Shown here piece by piece: positions 45,385-57,775 of a stretch of 64,000 nucleotides of DNA. The position numbers and the translations under genes were made by a program. Every line of letters starts with the position of its first letter. Position 1 is the stretch's first letter. Origin of the DNA: Trichoderma breve (Eukaryota > Ascomycota > Sordariomycetes > Hypocreales > Hypocreaceae); assembly GCF_028502605.1 (NCBI RefSeq), contig NC_079232.1:3286001-3350000 (forward strand), given 5' to 3'. Below the pieces are notes generated by a model. That model did no database searches. It had not been told where the DNA came from and worked only from the letters and a program-made list of their open reading frames with translations.

Positions 45385-48300
45385 CTATTTCTCTTCGCCG
45401 TCTTTAGTATCAGTAGACTCTTTAGTGTCAGTAGACTCGGGGGTTTCCTCATTGAGAATATCATTCCGCAAGTCTGGTAAGAACCTATTTACCCTCTCCC
45501 ACGTTTCATCCCAGAGCTTCTTTCTCGATGGGTCTTTGTCAGGAGAAACTAGGTAGCCGCTGGTCGCCATAAACAAAACAACGTTTTTCAGGTTTTCACG
45601 TACTGCCTCCGCCTGCAAATAAAAAGTTAGTTCATACACACCAGTAATAAAGCAGAAGTGGAACAAAGGAGGGAACGTACTAAGCTGTCGCCTTGTCCGC
45701 TGTTCATGAGGCGATCCATGATCTCAATGATCTTAATCCAAAGGTCCAGCATGCCGTCCCACTCGGATAATAGAACCATGTACTGCAAAAACACTTTGCA
45801 GAGGAGAGATGCTACTTGAACACGCATTTCGCTCATCCCGTCCCGATCAGAGGAAAAGACTTCCGGTTTCAAAAGTCTAAAAATCAGAGGGAACAGAACT
45901 TTGCTAAATATTGCTGTCCATTCTTTCGGATCGCTACAGGTGAGCTCGGGGGAGAGTAGCGACCTTTGAAGAGCCGAGAATGCAAGCTGGCGAACATCAC
46001 GACAAGAGTTGGTACATTGTGTCGTAAGTGCTTGAAGAATTGGTAACCAATAGGCCGACCACGCTGATTGAAAATGTTAATACATCAAAGTACAGCGCAA
46101 TTAGAAGGTAGCATGTCATATAGGACTTACCCTCGCTACTCTCTAGATGAGACTGTTGCATAAGCTGTGGGATTCGAGACGTCATACCATGCAAGGTATT
46201 GACGGCTTGGCAGCCTCTTGCTATCACTTGGGCCTCACTGCATATCATGTCAATTTCTGACCTATTTGAAGACATTGTCGTTGACTTACGCATCTTTCTT
46301 CGTCGACTCCTGCACCTTAGAATCGCGAGAAGACAGAGGATCAGCTGTCGATGCAAAATGATTCAAGAGTGAGATTGCTGCCTCGTAGTTGTCGGCCATG
46401 ATTGCTGGGGGCGTTCCGGTTGTGCTTCTCTCCAAGATATCGAATATTTGGGCCGCAGCATTGGCGTCTCCCGCTACCACCCGTAAAATGACCCAGAAAT
46501 CAGGCGAGGTCATCATCTCACTTCTCAGAGGGCCTGGGTCACGCGTGCAAATCGAGAGCCCAGAGAGTATAATATCCGCCGTCTTTAGCAGTAAATCCTG
46601 TGGTAGGCTAGAGATGGTATGAAGGAAAATTGGTACATTCACAAAATCATGATCCTTTCAGTTATAAGTTAGTCAACGTGGAGTCTGGGGGTAATGGAGA
46701 ACACATACGTAGCCCGACTTCAGTATCATGAGGCCATAAAACGCTGCCCGAGAGACGGTGATACCGTGCCACTGGCTGTGATCGCGCAAAATGCCATGGA
46801 CAGCGTCGAGTACTTGCTTTGCGGTGTTTGTGGCGCATTCATCGTCTCGGATAGTCAAAATGGTACAGAGCTCAAGAATAAAAGGGGTAGAGGGGTCGTA
46901 AGTCGGTAGACCTGATGGCGATATTGACCCATTAGGAGGTACGATTGTCACATTGTCCTGCTTTACACCAATGACAGATGAGTGGTCACTCTGTGGCAAT
47001 TGTTCCAGCAATGCCTGAACTAATATGTCAATGCGAGCCGGGGGTAGTTTGCTAACACCCAGTCAGAAAATTTCCAATATGTCATACAAAGCGAAAATAA
47101 AAGCCAAAACTCACGAGATGTTGTTCAAAACTTTGTCAATATTACACGAGTTAATACAGTCAACAGTACACAGTGTACTCTCTAGTTCCTCGTCTGATGG
47201 CTCCGGGGGGTCGTCTGCAGCATAGCTAGAGATGTACGATGTGAATGCAGAAAAGAATCCAATATCGTTAGACCTTGCAGCCCTATCTATGACTTGTGAG
47301 GGAGTCTGCAAAGGAATGGCTGGAATTGGTAGAGTTGGAAGATCTGTCGAAGAAAGGGGCGGTGCCAGTGAGTTCAAAAACAGATGAGTCCATATCTGAA
47401 TGATCTATGAACAGTTAGCTTGACGGGGCAGTGCAGATTTCATATGCAACTACTGACATGTTTCCACCCGTGGTGAATAAGAGCCTCGCTGCCAATGACG
47501 ACCCGGAACAGCACGAGCACTGCAAGCTGAGCACGAAAGTCTCTGCCAAGTTTTACAGCAAGCTCACTAACCATGACTCTGCCGTCCCCAACCTGGACTT
47601 CAGTGTTCAGAGTCGTATTAAACGGCACGCGAGTAGCCAATGTAGTGATGTGGCTAAGGCAGTAAACGATCTGATCAAGTGCCTCAACATTGCCATACTT
47701 GGTTGCAATGCGAGCACATTCATCAAACCCAGTTACAATCCGGGCGAAAACGGCATCATCCGTCGCAGACATGAAGACATACGATAGGGTAGAGACAATC
47801 GGCTTCCAGGTTGCCGCAAACATATCGCCGTCATAAATGTTGGTATCGCAAGTGTATAGATGGCCCGCCGTCTCAGATTTCAAAAGAAGCTCCCTCCAGG
47901 CATAATCGAACGCGTGCTGATTATCGTGTTCATCAGGCAATATGATCTCGTTCGACTTAATGCATTCGTAAATATCCTTCAGATAATCTGGCGAAAAATC
48001 TTGGCCGTTATTTTGCCCTCGTAAGTTTCTGGAGAAGTCGTTGAGGGTCATCCTCTTCATGGATTTCACATTTGGGTTGTGCTGGTCAGTGTTTAGAATG
48101 ATAATAGCATATGTTAAAATGAAAACAGCGTCCTTGTTTGCCACCTCAGAGAGCGTATTGCAGTCGCAGTATTTCTCGGAAAAAGACTCGACTACTGCTG
48201 CGATCAGGGGTGCTTCACCCGGCAATCGGAAAGATTCCAACATCACTCTCAAGGCCTGGTCAATTCGTTTGCCAGAGAAATCGAACAACTCCAGGAAGGC

Positions 48301-50446
48301 TCCCAGGATAGCTTCATTTCCCTTTTTCGATAGGAAATCTCCGAGAACTGCCTTCGATATTCGCGATGTTCCTTTGAGGAATTTAGCCACTGCAACAGGA
48401 TCCCCAACATCAGTAATGATATTGTTCGCTTCAAGATAGCTCAGTCCCAACTTTGGCTTCTCGTTAAATTTGCTCGTCCCTTTGATAATAATTTTCTTCC
48501 GTCGTCTTTTCTCTCTCAACATCTCGGGATCCGGAAAATTTTCATAGACAGGGTCATCATGCACTCTCTCAGCCATAAACTGAATAAATCGCAGGAGAGC
48601 GTCTAGGCAGAGAGGCGGAACACTTGTAGTACTCCATGTTGCTGAGTCCGGTAATGCGTTACGCGAAAGTAACCCAATCACGTCTTCACACAAGTCCGAC
48701 CTATTTTCGTCACAGTCATAATTCACAAACAACTCAACAGCGAATGTTGGCATCCTAGATAGAACACCAATAGCTTCTACCATTGCTTGCCTAGCATCGG
48801 GTTTACGCGCACCCCCTTCCAACCCGAGTTTTTGTCGGTCTTTAACAGGAACAGGAGTTGACCGTCCGCTATTAGATTGCGATGGCGGTGGCTTGACTAG
48901 CTTTGGCGTCTCTGGTATACCAGCGTACAGTGAGGGGTCAATACCAGCTTCGCGAGGGATGTGAATTGTCGGGTGAAGGCATGCTACCAAATACGATAAG
49001 TAGAGTTCCTGCTGGAGCTTGAGGACGCCTCTGCAGGTTGCGAGTAGCGTTCCCGTGACCGTTAACGATTCTTGTAAAATAGCCATATTGTCGGATCGGA
49101 CAAGTTGAAAGAGGTAACAGCATAGCTGATCTTTGGCAATGGTTGCCAAAGCAGGATGGCGTGCTATGAAAGAGCCAGCCACCTCCAAGGCAACATGTAT
49201 TATCCGCAAAGCCACCACTCTCATTGTATCGGTATGATGGCGATCATTGGGATCCAGGAAGTTGACCAAAACTCGAAATAGCTCTCTAACGGAAGGTAGC
49301 GAGTATGGCCGAAGATCCAATGACTCTGTGTCGCTTTCATTTTCTTCGACGGGGTGGATATTTTCAGATCCTTCTTCCGCCTTCTCACTGCCAACCTTAT
49401 CTGAAGTTTCCGGAGCAGACTCGTCTCCAGTAGGGGCAGGGACAAGCGGTTCCGCAACAGTACTGCCAGCCGTAGTGTCCATCTTTACATTTTCCATGTG
49501 TTGATCAGCCAACTGATCCATGACAGAAGAATCGTCCCCGGCCTCGACCTCGAGATGTTTGATATCCTCGAATATGATCTGACACATTCTGACTAGGACA
49601 GCTTCGGCTGTTCTCCTCAAGACAGGCGAGAACCGGGGCTGAGAACATATGGCCAAGCCGCGTCCCATCATATCACAGACACTCTCGTCGCTTAATATGT
49701 AGCCTCCTGGTCCAGACATCATGTCCTCCATCAGGTTGAGAATCATGAGCAGCACAACTTCGCCTTGGGCCGAATCACTTATATCGAATTGACAGTGTGT
49801 AACAGCGGCGGAGAGCGATTGCATAGCCAGTGCAAAGCGAGGAGACTCAGAAGCGATAAACCCATAAGCAAGGAATTTCCTCAATGCGCCCAGAGCTAGT
49901 ATCGTGATCGGTGCCGCAGTTCCTTTCTCTTGAATTACAAAGAGAAATGGGGTCAAGAGCGTCAGGGCATCAAATGAGTGAATATCTATTTATTATTAGC
50001 TGAAAGCAAGTACCAAGGTGAAGCCAGTACACACTCTTAACACCCGTAATCTCCTGGCGAAGCTTGCCGAATCCTGCGATCATGGGGCTATCCTGCAAGC
50101 CCTTCGCCCTCTGACCCTGAAAGCTCCAGCGATTGCTCGTCGCTTCATCCTGATCACCGTCTCCAAAGGGACCTCCAACACTTCGGTTTCGCGACTGGGG
50201 TTGCTGTTTAGGGGATCCGAATTGTATAGTATTGGGATTTCCGCCAAGAATGGCAGAGACGGAGAAATGGGAAGAGCGCGCATGCTTTTGAATAGCTGAG
50301 GTGATCGCTATACATTCCGATATGACCAGTGAAACGGGCTCTACAGCGACGGATACGGGACGGCTTCGATATTGCATCCTCGGGATATCATGATGCGAAA
50401 TTGGCGATGCGGGCAGCACGCTGTGGACGGGTGAGGGGGTTGCCAT
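45385..50446 (-). CDS. GEA1/2: Golgi ARF guanine-nucleotide exchange factor, GEA/GBF1 type (Sec7 domain)
   Basis: Activates Arf1 on early Golgi membranes for COPI vesicle formation. Eight exons: 50446-50035, 49985-47458, 47404-47115, 47051-46709, 46654-46290, 46237-46131, 46063-45681 and 45612-45385, giving 1551 aa, the usual GBF1/Gea size. The Sec7 domain lies in exon 2: FLKGTSRISKAVLGDFLSKK, ESFRLPGEAPLIAAVVESF with the catalytic Glu finger, and AIIILNTDQHNPNVKSMKRM. The N-terminal DCB/HUS regions and C-terminal HDS helices are recognisable (SPVLRRTAEAVLVRMCQIIF; WSAYWLPILQALTTQC). Seven short introns all keep frame. The start is ATG 50446; the frame continues upstream only to a TTG. The residue before LNTDQHN is Ile instead of the Met associated with brefeldin A sensitivity in yeast Gea1 and human GBF1. 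Confidence 0.93.
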
Positions 50447-51229
50447 ATTCGCAATGCATTGGGTATCCGCCAATTGGAGGATTGCTTTTAATTAGACCAT
50501 TCGCGAGAGAAAAAGAAAGAAAGAAAGAATTTGTAAGAAGCAGCGTCGGTGGTATCGATCAAATGTGACCTGGCGAAAAAGTACATATAGCAAGAAACAA
50601 GACACGAGCCAAGGACAGCAAGACACCTATGCTGTCATTACAGCCAACAACTAACATCCACTTAGAGGTGGCGCATGTGAAGCACGAAGCATCCACGCTT
50701 AGTCACTGCATATGCACGGTGCCAATCCATGCGGTATTGAAACAGGAAAGGCCCAACAAAAATGCATGTATTAATTAGTTTAATTAACGGTAATTATTTA
50801 TCTCTCAAATACTTAAAAAATCCGGAAATCATTGATAGTACGATTATTATCAAAATTTAACAATTATTTTTATTTTTAATAAAAAAAAATCAGAAAAAAT
50901 AAACAATTTGAGTTTTAATTCTATTATAATATAGTTTATAACGTTTTTATTAAATATTTGGTATTAAATCCAAAATTTGATATTAAATGCATTTATTAGA
51001 AATTCCCTTAATGTAGTACAACCGGGCAGTGATACCTGACTAAGTGGGAACCGTATCCTCTGCTTGTACCTGTACTGTGCTAAGTTGCTAATGCCGTTTC
51101 CCGTCGCGTTAAAAATACTGACACTGCCCTGCCAACTTCTATCTCCAACGCTTGCTGCGCGTCATCCTGACAAGCTGGATCTCTGAAACCCAATCTCTTT
51201 CCAAATCGTTCTAGCCGAGACGCGTAGCA
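50447..51229. promoter_or_regulatory. Divergent promoter region, GEA / SWI3-like, with AT-rich island
   Basis: 783 bp between divergent starts. Bases about 50765-51010 form the most AT-rich island in the window, with long A/T runs (for example around 50878-50890) and repeated AAATTTGATATTAAAT-type words, and no ORF. A GAAA repeat lies near 50508-50530. Confidence 0.5.
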
Positions 51230-53417
51230 ATGGATGACTCTACAACCTTCGGCTCTCCAGGAACCGAGACGTCGCCAGCCCCGAACCCTGGTCTCTCACA
51301 AGCGCCGTCGCAGGCCAATGTCAAAAGCCAAGATACTCAAGGTAAGCAGTCTCCAATTGGCCTTCAATAAAGTATCATCTATCTAATGGAATCGATAGAT
51401 GTACAGATGTCTGAAGAATCTTCAAACGCGGAGCCGATCACACAGGGCGGCGGAAGCCCTGCAGCTGGCGCAGCGGTAGACAATTCAGGCGATATCCCAA
51501 GCGATGCCGCAGCACCGACTACTGCCGCTCGCCTAGACGAGGAGATGGGCGATGTGTCTGAGGATACCAAAGGACTGCCTGCCGGCTCGAATGATACTTC
51601 GGCAGCATTGAATGGAGGGGTTGAGACCAAGTCGAAAGAAGCGTTTGAATCCGCTGCCCGGGATCACCTCATCTCTCAGACGCATGCTATTGTTCTGCCG
51701 AGTTACAGCACCTGGTTTGACATGAACAGCATCCATGATATCGAGCGCAAAGCCATGGCAGAGTTTTTCAACAATCGCAATCGGAGCAAAACACCGGCTG
51801 TTTACAAAGACTATCGCGATTTCATGATCAACACCTACCGTCTCAATCCAGTTGAATATCTCACGATGACAGCCTGTCGTCGCAATCTGGCTGGTGACGT
51901 TTGTGCCATCATGCGCGTTCATGCGTTTCTTGAACAATGGGGATTGATCAATTACCAAGTAATTACAGCACAGAATTTCGTATTACACTTACACCGCTGA
52001 CGCTCTTTAATAGGTTGATGCCGACCAGCGGCCGTCACACGTTGGTCCGCCGTTCACCGGTCACTTCAAAATCATATGCGATACTCCCCGAGGACTTCAA
52101 CCCTGGCAACCTGCTGCAGACCCTGTCGTTTTGGAAGGCAAGAAGAATCGTGACACTGATGACAAGGCCAACACTTCGGTCCCAAGCAAGGGTGACCTCA
52201 ACCTAGGAATTGGCCGAAATATTTATGAAGCCAGTGCTAAAGGCACTCCCATTACGAAGTCAGAAAGCCAAAAGAACGGTGACGAAGCTTCTATTGAAGA
52301 AGCCGCCAAGACGCCTGTGGCTAAGATCAACTGTCACCAATGCGGCAACGATTGTACCAGGATATACTACCACAGTTCCCAATCAGATGCAAGAGCGAAG
52401 GCCAAGTTCGATCTCTGCCCTAACTGCTTTACTGAAGGCCGGTTGCCAGCGAGCCACACTTCTAGCATGTACTCTAAAGTGGAAAACCCTACATACACAT
52501 CGATTCTGGACCGGGATGCGCCGTGGACCGATGCCGAAATCTTACGCCTCCTAGAGGGTCTCGAGCGATTTGATGATGACTGGGGAGAAATTGCTGACCA
52601 CGTTGGCACTCGAACGAGGGAAGAATGCGTACTGCAGTTCCTTCAGTTGGATATCGAGGAGAAGTATCTCGATTCTGAGGCGCCTACAAACCCACCCACA
52701 GGTTTATCCATGTTGGGAAGCCAACACGGCCACCTCCCTTTCAACCAAGTGGATAACCCTGTTATGTCTGTTGTGGGCTTTTTGGCAAGCCTGGCAGACC
52801 CTGCTAGCACTGCAGCGGCAGCAAATAGATCAGCAGACGAGCTCAAGCGTAACCTGCGAAAGCAACTCGATGGTGCGAACCAAGCAAGCAGCACCGCAGC
52901 AGCAGACAAAAAGGACAGCGAAGTGGACAAGACAGAGTCAATGGATGTAGATTTCCGACAGACAGTTGTTACCACCACCACTACGACAACATCGACAACA
53001 AAAACATCCCTTGCTTCAATCCCCTTGGCCTCTATCGGTGCTCGTGGAGCGGTATTCGCTTCGCATGAAGAGCGAGAGATGACACGATTGGTCTCAGCAG
53101 CCGCCAACATCATGCTCCAGAAACTCGAATTGAAGCTCAAATACTTTGATGAGATGGAAGAGCTGTTGCGAGAAGAACGCAGAGAGTTGGAGCGCGGCAG
53201 GCAGCAGCTTTTCCTGGACAGGCTGGCCTTTAAAAGACAAGTGCAGACCATCCAAGACACGCTGAATGCGGCAGCCGAAGTAGGCGGAGTGCAGGGATCT
53301 AGAATGGCTCAGGATATTACCATGGATGGCGAAAAATTGGGGTTTCAAAGCGTGCTAGAGGGGCAATCAATGCTGCCACCAAGCAGCGCCGGCCAGGTTA
53401 AGACCTTTGAAGCATAA
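51230..53417 (+). CDS. SWI3/RSC8-like chromatin remodelling subunit (SWIRM, ZZ, SANT)
   Basis: Core scaffold of SWI/SNF or RSC remodelling complexes. Exons 51230-51341, 51399-51958 and 52014-53417 give 691 aa. Domain order: SWIRM about residues 130-222 ([40 protein letters not shown]); a ZZ-type zinc finger about 331-375 ([16 protein letters not shown]); SANT about 393-440 ([37 protein letters not shown]); and a leucine-rich coiled coil near 590-640 ([20 protein letters not shown]). Complexes use this architecture in RSC8 and in SWI3, so the exact complex is not decided; filamentous fungi usually have one such gene. A Thr run ([13 protein letters not shown]) precedes the coiled coil. Confidence 0.93.
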
Positions 53418-54065
53418 GAAGGGCTCATCTGGCTCCCATGGCCTAATTGATCGGGCGCGCAATTTACCATGCGTGCTGGTATTCTGGGAAGTCTTGGAGT
53501 TGAAGAGGTTGGAAAGTAAGCAAATAGGTAGGCTCTTGCTAACTTGATAATGTATGGTCTGAGGAGTTTGGGATATTCTGCTGCGAACGAGGATTAATTA
53601 ACCTCATAAATGTTCCCTGGACGGGTGTATCAGTAACGGTACTAGTACGGTATGTAGTATAATGATTTCTTTAGTTCGACATGCTTTCAAACCCTTGAAT
53701 TGAATGTTTATCTACATGTAAGCAACTTGGGCCAAATTTCATTTCATTATGAAGTCGTCTCAGAACAAGGTCGGACGCTGCAAGGTTCAGTGTTCATACA
53801 TGGATCAAGTAGATCTACTTCCTGGGTCCCCTGCGGAACTGCGTCCTTGTCGTACATGTACAGCCACTACGCAACCGGGGCGAGGCTACGTATAAGCTCC
53901 ACGTCAACAGCTTCTCGGCCCCACTACACCTTTGTGACGACGGCAGCTTCTCGTTAGCTAGACAGCCTCCCTAGAAGACCAAGAACTGTTATCACAGAAC
54001 CTTGCAAACACCTCGGCGACGGAAGCGCATTGTCCCAACCTTGATTTCGAATTCGGTGCATTACA
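53418..54065. other. Gap between SWI3-like gene and YIP4-like gene
   Basis: 648 bp between two plus-strand genes, holding a 3' end and a promoter. An 85-codon frame (53700-53957) shows no recognisable protein. Nothing else was seen. Confidence 0.4.
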
Positions 54066-55069
54066 ATGTCGAGCGCTAGGGGCCAATACAACCGTGCCTC
54101 TCTCGAGGACGACGATCTGATTGATCCGGATGATGGTAGGGCTCGTTTCCTGTCTTGCTATGCCGAGCACGAAGCTGATGCAACATGACCAGCGGATCTT
54201 AACGACTTCGATGACCCTCTCGCTCCTCAATCGGCTCGGCAACCTTTGACAAACACCATTGCCTCCGGTGCGTCGGGATCGGGAGCATTAGACGAAGGCT
54301 ATCTTACGTCTCGCATTCCTGGAGATGATCGAAGGGCGCCCCAAAACACCATTGATGAAAGCGTATGGGATACTCTGCGCCGCGACCTCTTGGCAGTGTG
54401 GGCCAAGTTGAAGGAAGTCCTGTACCCACGATATCTTCTTGGCGGCACCATGTTCGATTCTGAAGGCGGTCTTCGCGGTGCATATTCCAATATCCGCGGT
54501 GCCGGCTTGACAGGCACGAGAGAGGAGCTCACTGGTCTTGCCAGCAGAGTCATAGATGCCGAGGCTCTGCTGCAGAGTAATATGAGCCCCGGACTGCGAG
54601 ACTGGGACCTATGGGGGCCTCTGATTTTCTGCCTACTGCTAAGCTTGTTGCTCAGCTTTACAGCGCGAGCCGATCAGAAAGATGCTGTCTTTAGTGGTGT
54701 CTTTGCTACCATATGGCTTGGTGAAGCGATTGTGACCCTTCAAATCAAGCTTTTGGGAGGCAACATGTAAGTGAACACGAGAGTGACCAATTAATCATAT
54801 CACTAACAGACAACGGCAGCTCCTTTGCTCAGAGCATCTGTATTATTGGGTACACGCTGTTTCCTCTGGTTATTGCCGCTCTCCTGTCGGCTCTCAAGCT
54901 CCACTGGATCGCGCGGATACCGGTGTATCTTTGTCTCATCGCGTGGTCCCTTGCTGCTGGCGTCAGCATTCTGGGTGGTAGCGGAGTGGTCAAAAATCGT
55001 GTGGCCATTGCTGTTTACCCTCTCCTTGTGTTTTACCTAGGCTTAGGATGCCTCTGCTTTATTAGCTAA
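54066..55069 (+). CDS. YIP4: Yip1-domain Golgi membrane protein, YIP4/YIPF6-like
   Basis: Yip1-family proteins bind Rab GTPases and act in ER-Golgi transport. Exons 54066-54135, 54193-54766 and 54820-55069 give 297 aa. The acidic cytosolic N-terminus (SLEDDDLIDPDD-ADLNDFDDPLAP) is followed by the family segment DTLRRDLLAVWAKLKEVLYPR, then LRDWDLWGPLIFCLLLSLLLSF and about five membrane helices. SFAQSICIIGYTLFPLVIAA after the second intron is the Yip1 core signature. YIP4/YIPF6 rather than YIP1/YIF1 is suggested by the DLxGPL motif and length. The small first exon is supported by an in-frame join between acidic residues. Confidence 0.9.
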
Positions 55070-56090
55070 GGGTGGCGCGTTGGCTTTGGGCGATGCCCTA
55101 TTATCCTTCATCAATGCAAGGGTTATGTGTAATGAAAAACGATTGTCTCAAGGGTAGAGCGATCCCTATGTCAGTAGATGCACGCATAGCGGCGCGTCTC
55201 TTGATATGTTTTCAAGGCTTTCAAGGCCATATGTTAAATCAATCAGACGCGTATGTTCAATTACGTTGTGTTCAATTACGTTGATACTTGATTAGAGCCC
55301 CTCTTACATGACTTATACGGATATCCTCAAACAGCGGCCATTCTACCTGGCCAGTAAAGACGTGATGAAGGCCTACCATACTGAATAATGCAGCTACGTA
55401 GGCACATCTGGTGGCCGCCACCTGCGCTTCGTACATATATTTACCAATTCAACATTGTAAAGGATAGTCACATTACCAGCATGGAGCGATAAGGACGAAC
55501 CGTTATGAATTGGCACGTAGTACTCCGTATTGCATCCATGCAAGGCACCTTGTTGCGAAATCAGTTTGCCAGCCGTTTTAATTACTACCCCTCTTCGTTA
55601 TTGCGGCGGGCAGGTGGGGACCAGCGCCTCAGCAAAGTTTAGTAGTGGTACCTTTCAGTACCTAGCAGTTGTCAGTTTTGCACAGCCTGCCGCTTCTTGG
55701 GCTGCGTGGAGATTAGTATCTTGAAAGTACCTCAGGTTCCCTTTCTTCATGTGCTGAACCCAACGATACCAGGTGCACACGTCTTTGATTGGGCGCTTGA
55801 CCAGCTGAGTTGATCATCTCCAACTGACGGCACAAAATTGCTGCAGCGCGACTGCAGCGGCAAGGCCCAGGAAACTAGAAGTGGTGATTGTGCAAATCTA
55901 GAGTCTTTGCCCGACTGCTCTGCTGCTCGTACGCAAGGACGTTTCTGTATATTTGATCTGGTTCTCTGTCTAGGTCGCGCGGTTCTGCGCGAGCAGCCGT
56001 CGCTGTCTTATCGAAGCCGCAGATCTACTCCGTCTGCCAGCATCTTCCTGCGCGATCGACACCGTTTCAAGTTCAACCTGATACAACACC
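55070..56090. promoter_or_regulatory. Gap between YIP4-like gene and YRB2-like gene
   Basis: A 1021-bp region between two plus-strand genes. It contains a perfect 15-bp tandem duplication at 55254-55283 (unit TGTTCAATTACGTTG). Frames at 55530-55724 and 55838-56119 carry no recognisable protein. It should hold the YIP4 3' end and the promoter of the Ran-binding gene. Confidence 0.45.
55254..55283. repeat. Perfect 15-bp tandem duplication
   Basis: Two adjacent identical copies of TGTTCAATTACGTTG, about 190 bp after the YIP4-like stop. It looks like a recent replication-slippage or repair event. Confidence 0.8.
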
Positions 56091-57775
56091 ATGGCCGACA
56101 ATTCCCAGGAGGCGGCTAGCCCAAAGAACGAGCGAGTCTATGCAGAAGCTGGCGAAGATGCAGAGACGCGAGCCGCCCGCCGCGAGCTGAAGCAGTCTTC
56201 CATATCGGATCCTCCTACTTCCGTGGGCGACCTCGCATCCGACTCTGTCGACGAGAGAGCGGCACGCCCTGAGACCCCAGCCGACCCTGTATCCGATAGC
56301 CAAGACGAGAAACTCAAGGATCATGTACCGTCTCCAAAGAAGAAGCGCGCACACGACCAGTTAGACGGCAGCATAGACGTCGAGCAGAACGATGCCAACA
56401 GCGTCACCTCCACAGAGTCCAACAGAGATCGGGCTTCTCGATTGGAGCCAGAAAAGAAGAGGCATCGTGAGGAAGACTCAAAGAGAGTAGTGTCTGTATG
56501 TGATATGCTATTTGATGTTACACGTTCTCCATGTGGTGGCCCTATCTAATACGCAAACAGAACTCCTCATCAACAGTGGACTTGCAACCTGCTACAGAAG
56601 AGACCGCAAATTCCCCAAAGATTCCTACAGCAAGTGTCTTACCACAGACATCATCCTCTGCATTTTCAGCCTCTGGATTCGGCAAACTTGCTACTGGCTC
56701 CTCCCCGTTTGCGAGCTTGGGCACATCTCAGAGCAGCATTTTTTCTTCTTCAATTGGCTCCTCGGCTCTATCATTAGGCACCGGGCTGGGAGCCTCAGGA
56801 TCACAGCCTGCGCCAGCTGTCACCATGCCTAAATTGACATTTGGTAGTGTCAATAGTGCTTCGCCTTTTGCCAATCTTTCTTCCGGATTCGGTGGTGCCA
56901 GCCTCGGTTCTCCGTTTTCTACAGGCAAGGGACTAGACAGCTTTGCGTCACCTTTGGCCAAACCTCTGCAAAGCGAAAAGCCAGCAAAGCCTTTCGGAGC
57001 CCCAGAAAGCGATGCAGAGGAGGAGGAGGAAGAAGACGCTGAGCGAGAGGACGAATCTGAGTCGAATGAACAGGAGCGAGCACCGTCTCCAGAAAAGGAA
57101 CTAGAGGAGAAGAAGAGGATCAAACTGCACAAGGGTGAGAGAGTGTTGTTCTATTCCATTTTGATTTTTGGAGCCACTTCTTTGTACTATTTTTGTATGC
57201 CGATTGCTAACTTTAACATGATCTCACAGTCGAAGTTGATGACGGCGAGGCAGGTGAAGCAACTTTACTCTCAGTCCGAGCAAAGATGTTTTACCACGAC
57301 AGAGAAGCAGGCTGGAAAGAGCGAGGTGCTGGAATGTTGAAAATAAATGTCCCCCAAGCTTGTATTGAGTTCGATGAGAACGGCTCACCCATTCTTGGCT
57401 CTTTTGATGCGTCTAGCCTTGAAGGTGATGATGGAGAAGATGACAAGGCACAGGTGCACAAAGTCGTCCGTCTTCTCATGCGCCAAGATCAGACGCATCG
57501 TGTCATTCTCAACACCGCAATTCTCCCCGCAATGAATTTCCAAGAAAAGGCATCTCTTAAGTCTGTAGGGATACTGTTCACAGCATTTGAGGGTGAGCAG
57601 GCTAAGCCAGTGAGCATTACAATGAGAGTGAGTTTCGCCTATATCTACCCATCATACGGATAAAATACGACATACCCAATACTGACATCGTTGTTTGCGT
57701 TAGATGTCAGCCGCGAGTGCCAAGAGCTTCTTAAAGGAAGTTAGCAGCATTCAGAAAGAACTTCGAGGCAATTAA
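56091..57775 (+). CDS. YRB2: Ran-binding nuclear protein, YRB2/Hba1 (RanBP3) type
   Basis: YRB2/RanBP3 proteins assist Crm1-dependent nuclear export. Exons 56091-56495, 56561-57134, 57230-57627 and 57704-57775 give 482 aa. The N-terminal half is acidic and disordered with a basic NLS-like stretch (SPKKKRAHDQ). The middle is Ser/Phe/Gly-rich with FG-type motifs (SGFGKLATGSSPF, SPFANLSSGFGG), followed by a Glu run. The C-terminal Ran-binding domain 1 runs from VEVDDGEAGEATLLSVRAKM across the 95-bp intron to WKERGAGMLKINV, VHKVVRLLMRQDQTHRVILN and a last exon MSAASAKSFLKEV. All joins keep frame. RanBP3 type is favoured over YRB1 by the long FG-containing N-terminus. Confidence 0.88.

Noticed and set aside
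50765..51010. Transposon remnant in the AT-rich island
   Set aside because: No terminal repeats, target duplication or transposase frame visible; left as an AT-rich region.
52643..53260. 205-codon minus-strand frame over the SWI3-like gene
   Set aside because: Ser/Leu-rich shadow of the coiled-coil and Thr/Ala-rich coding sequence.
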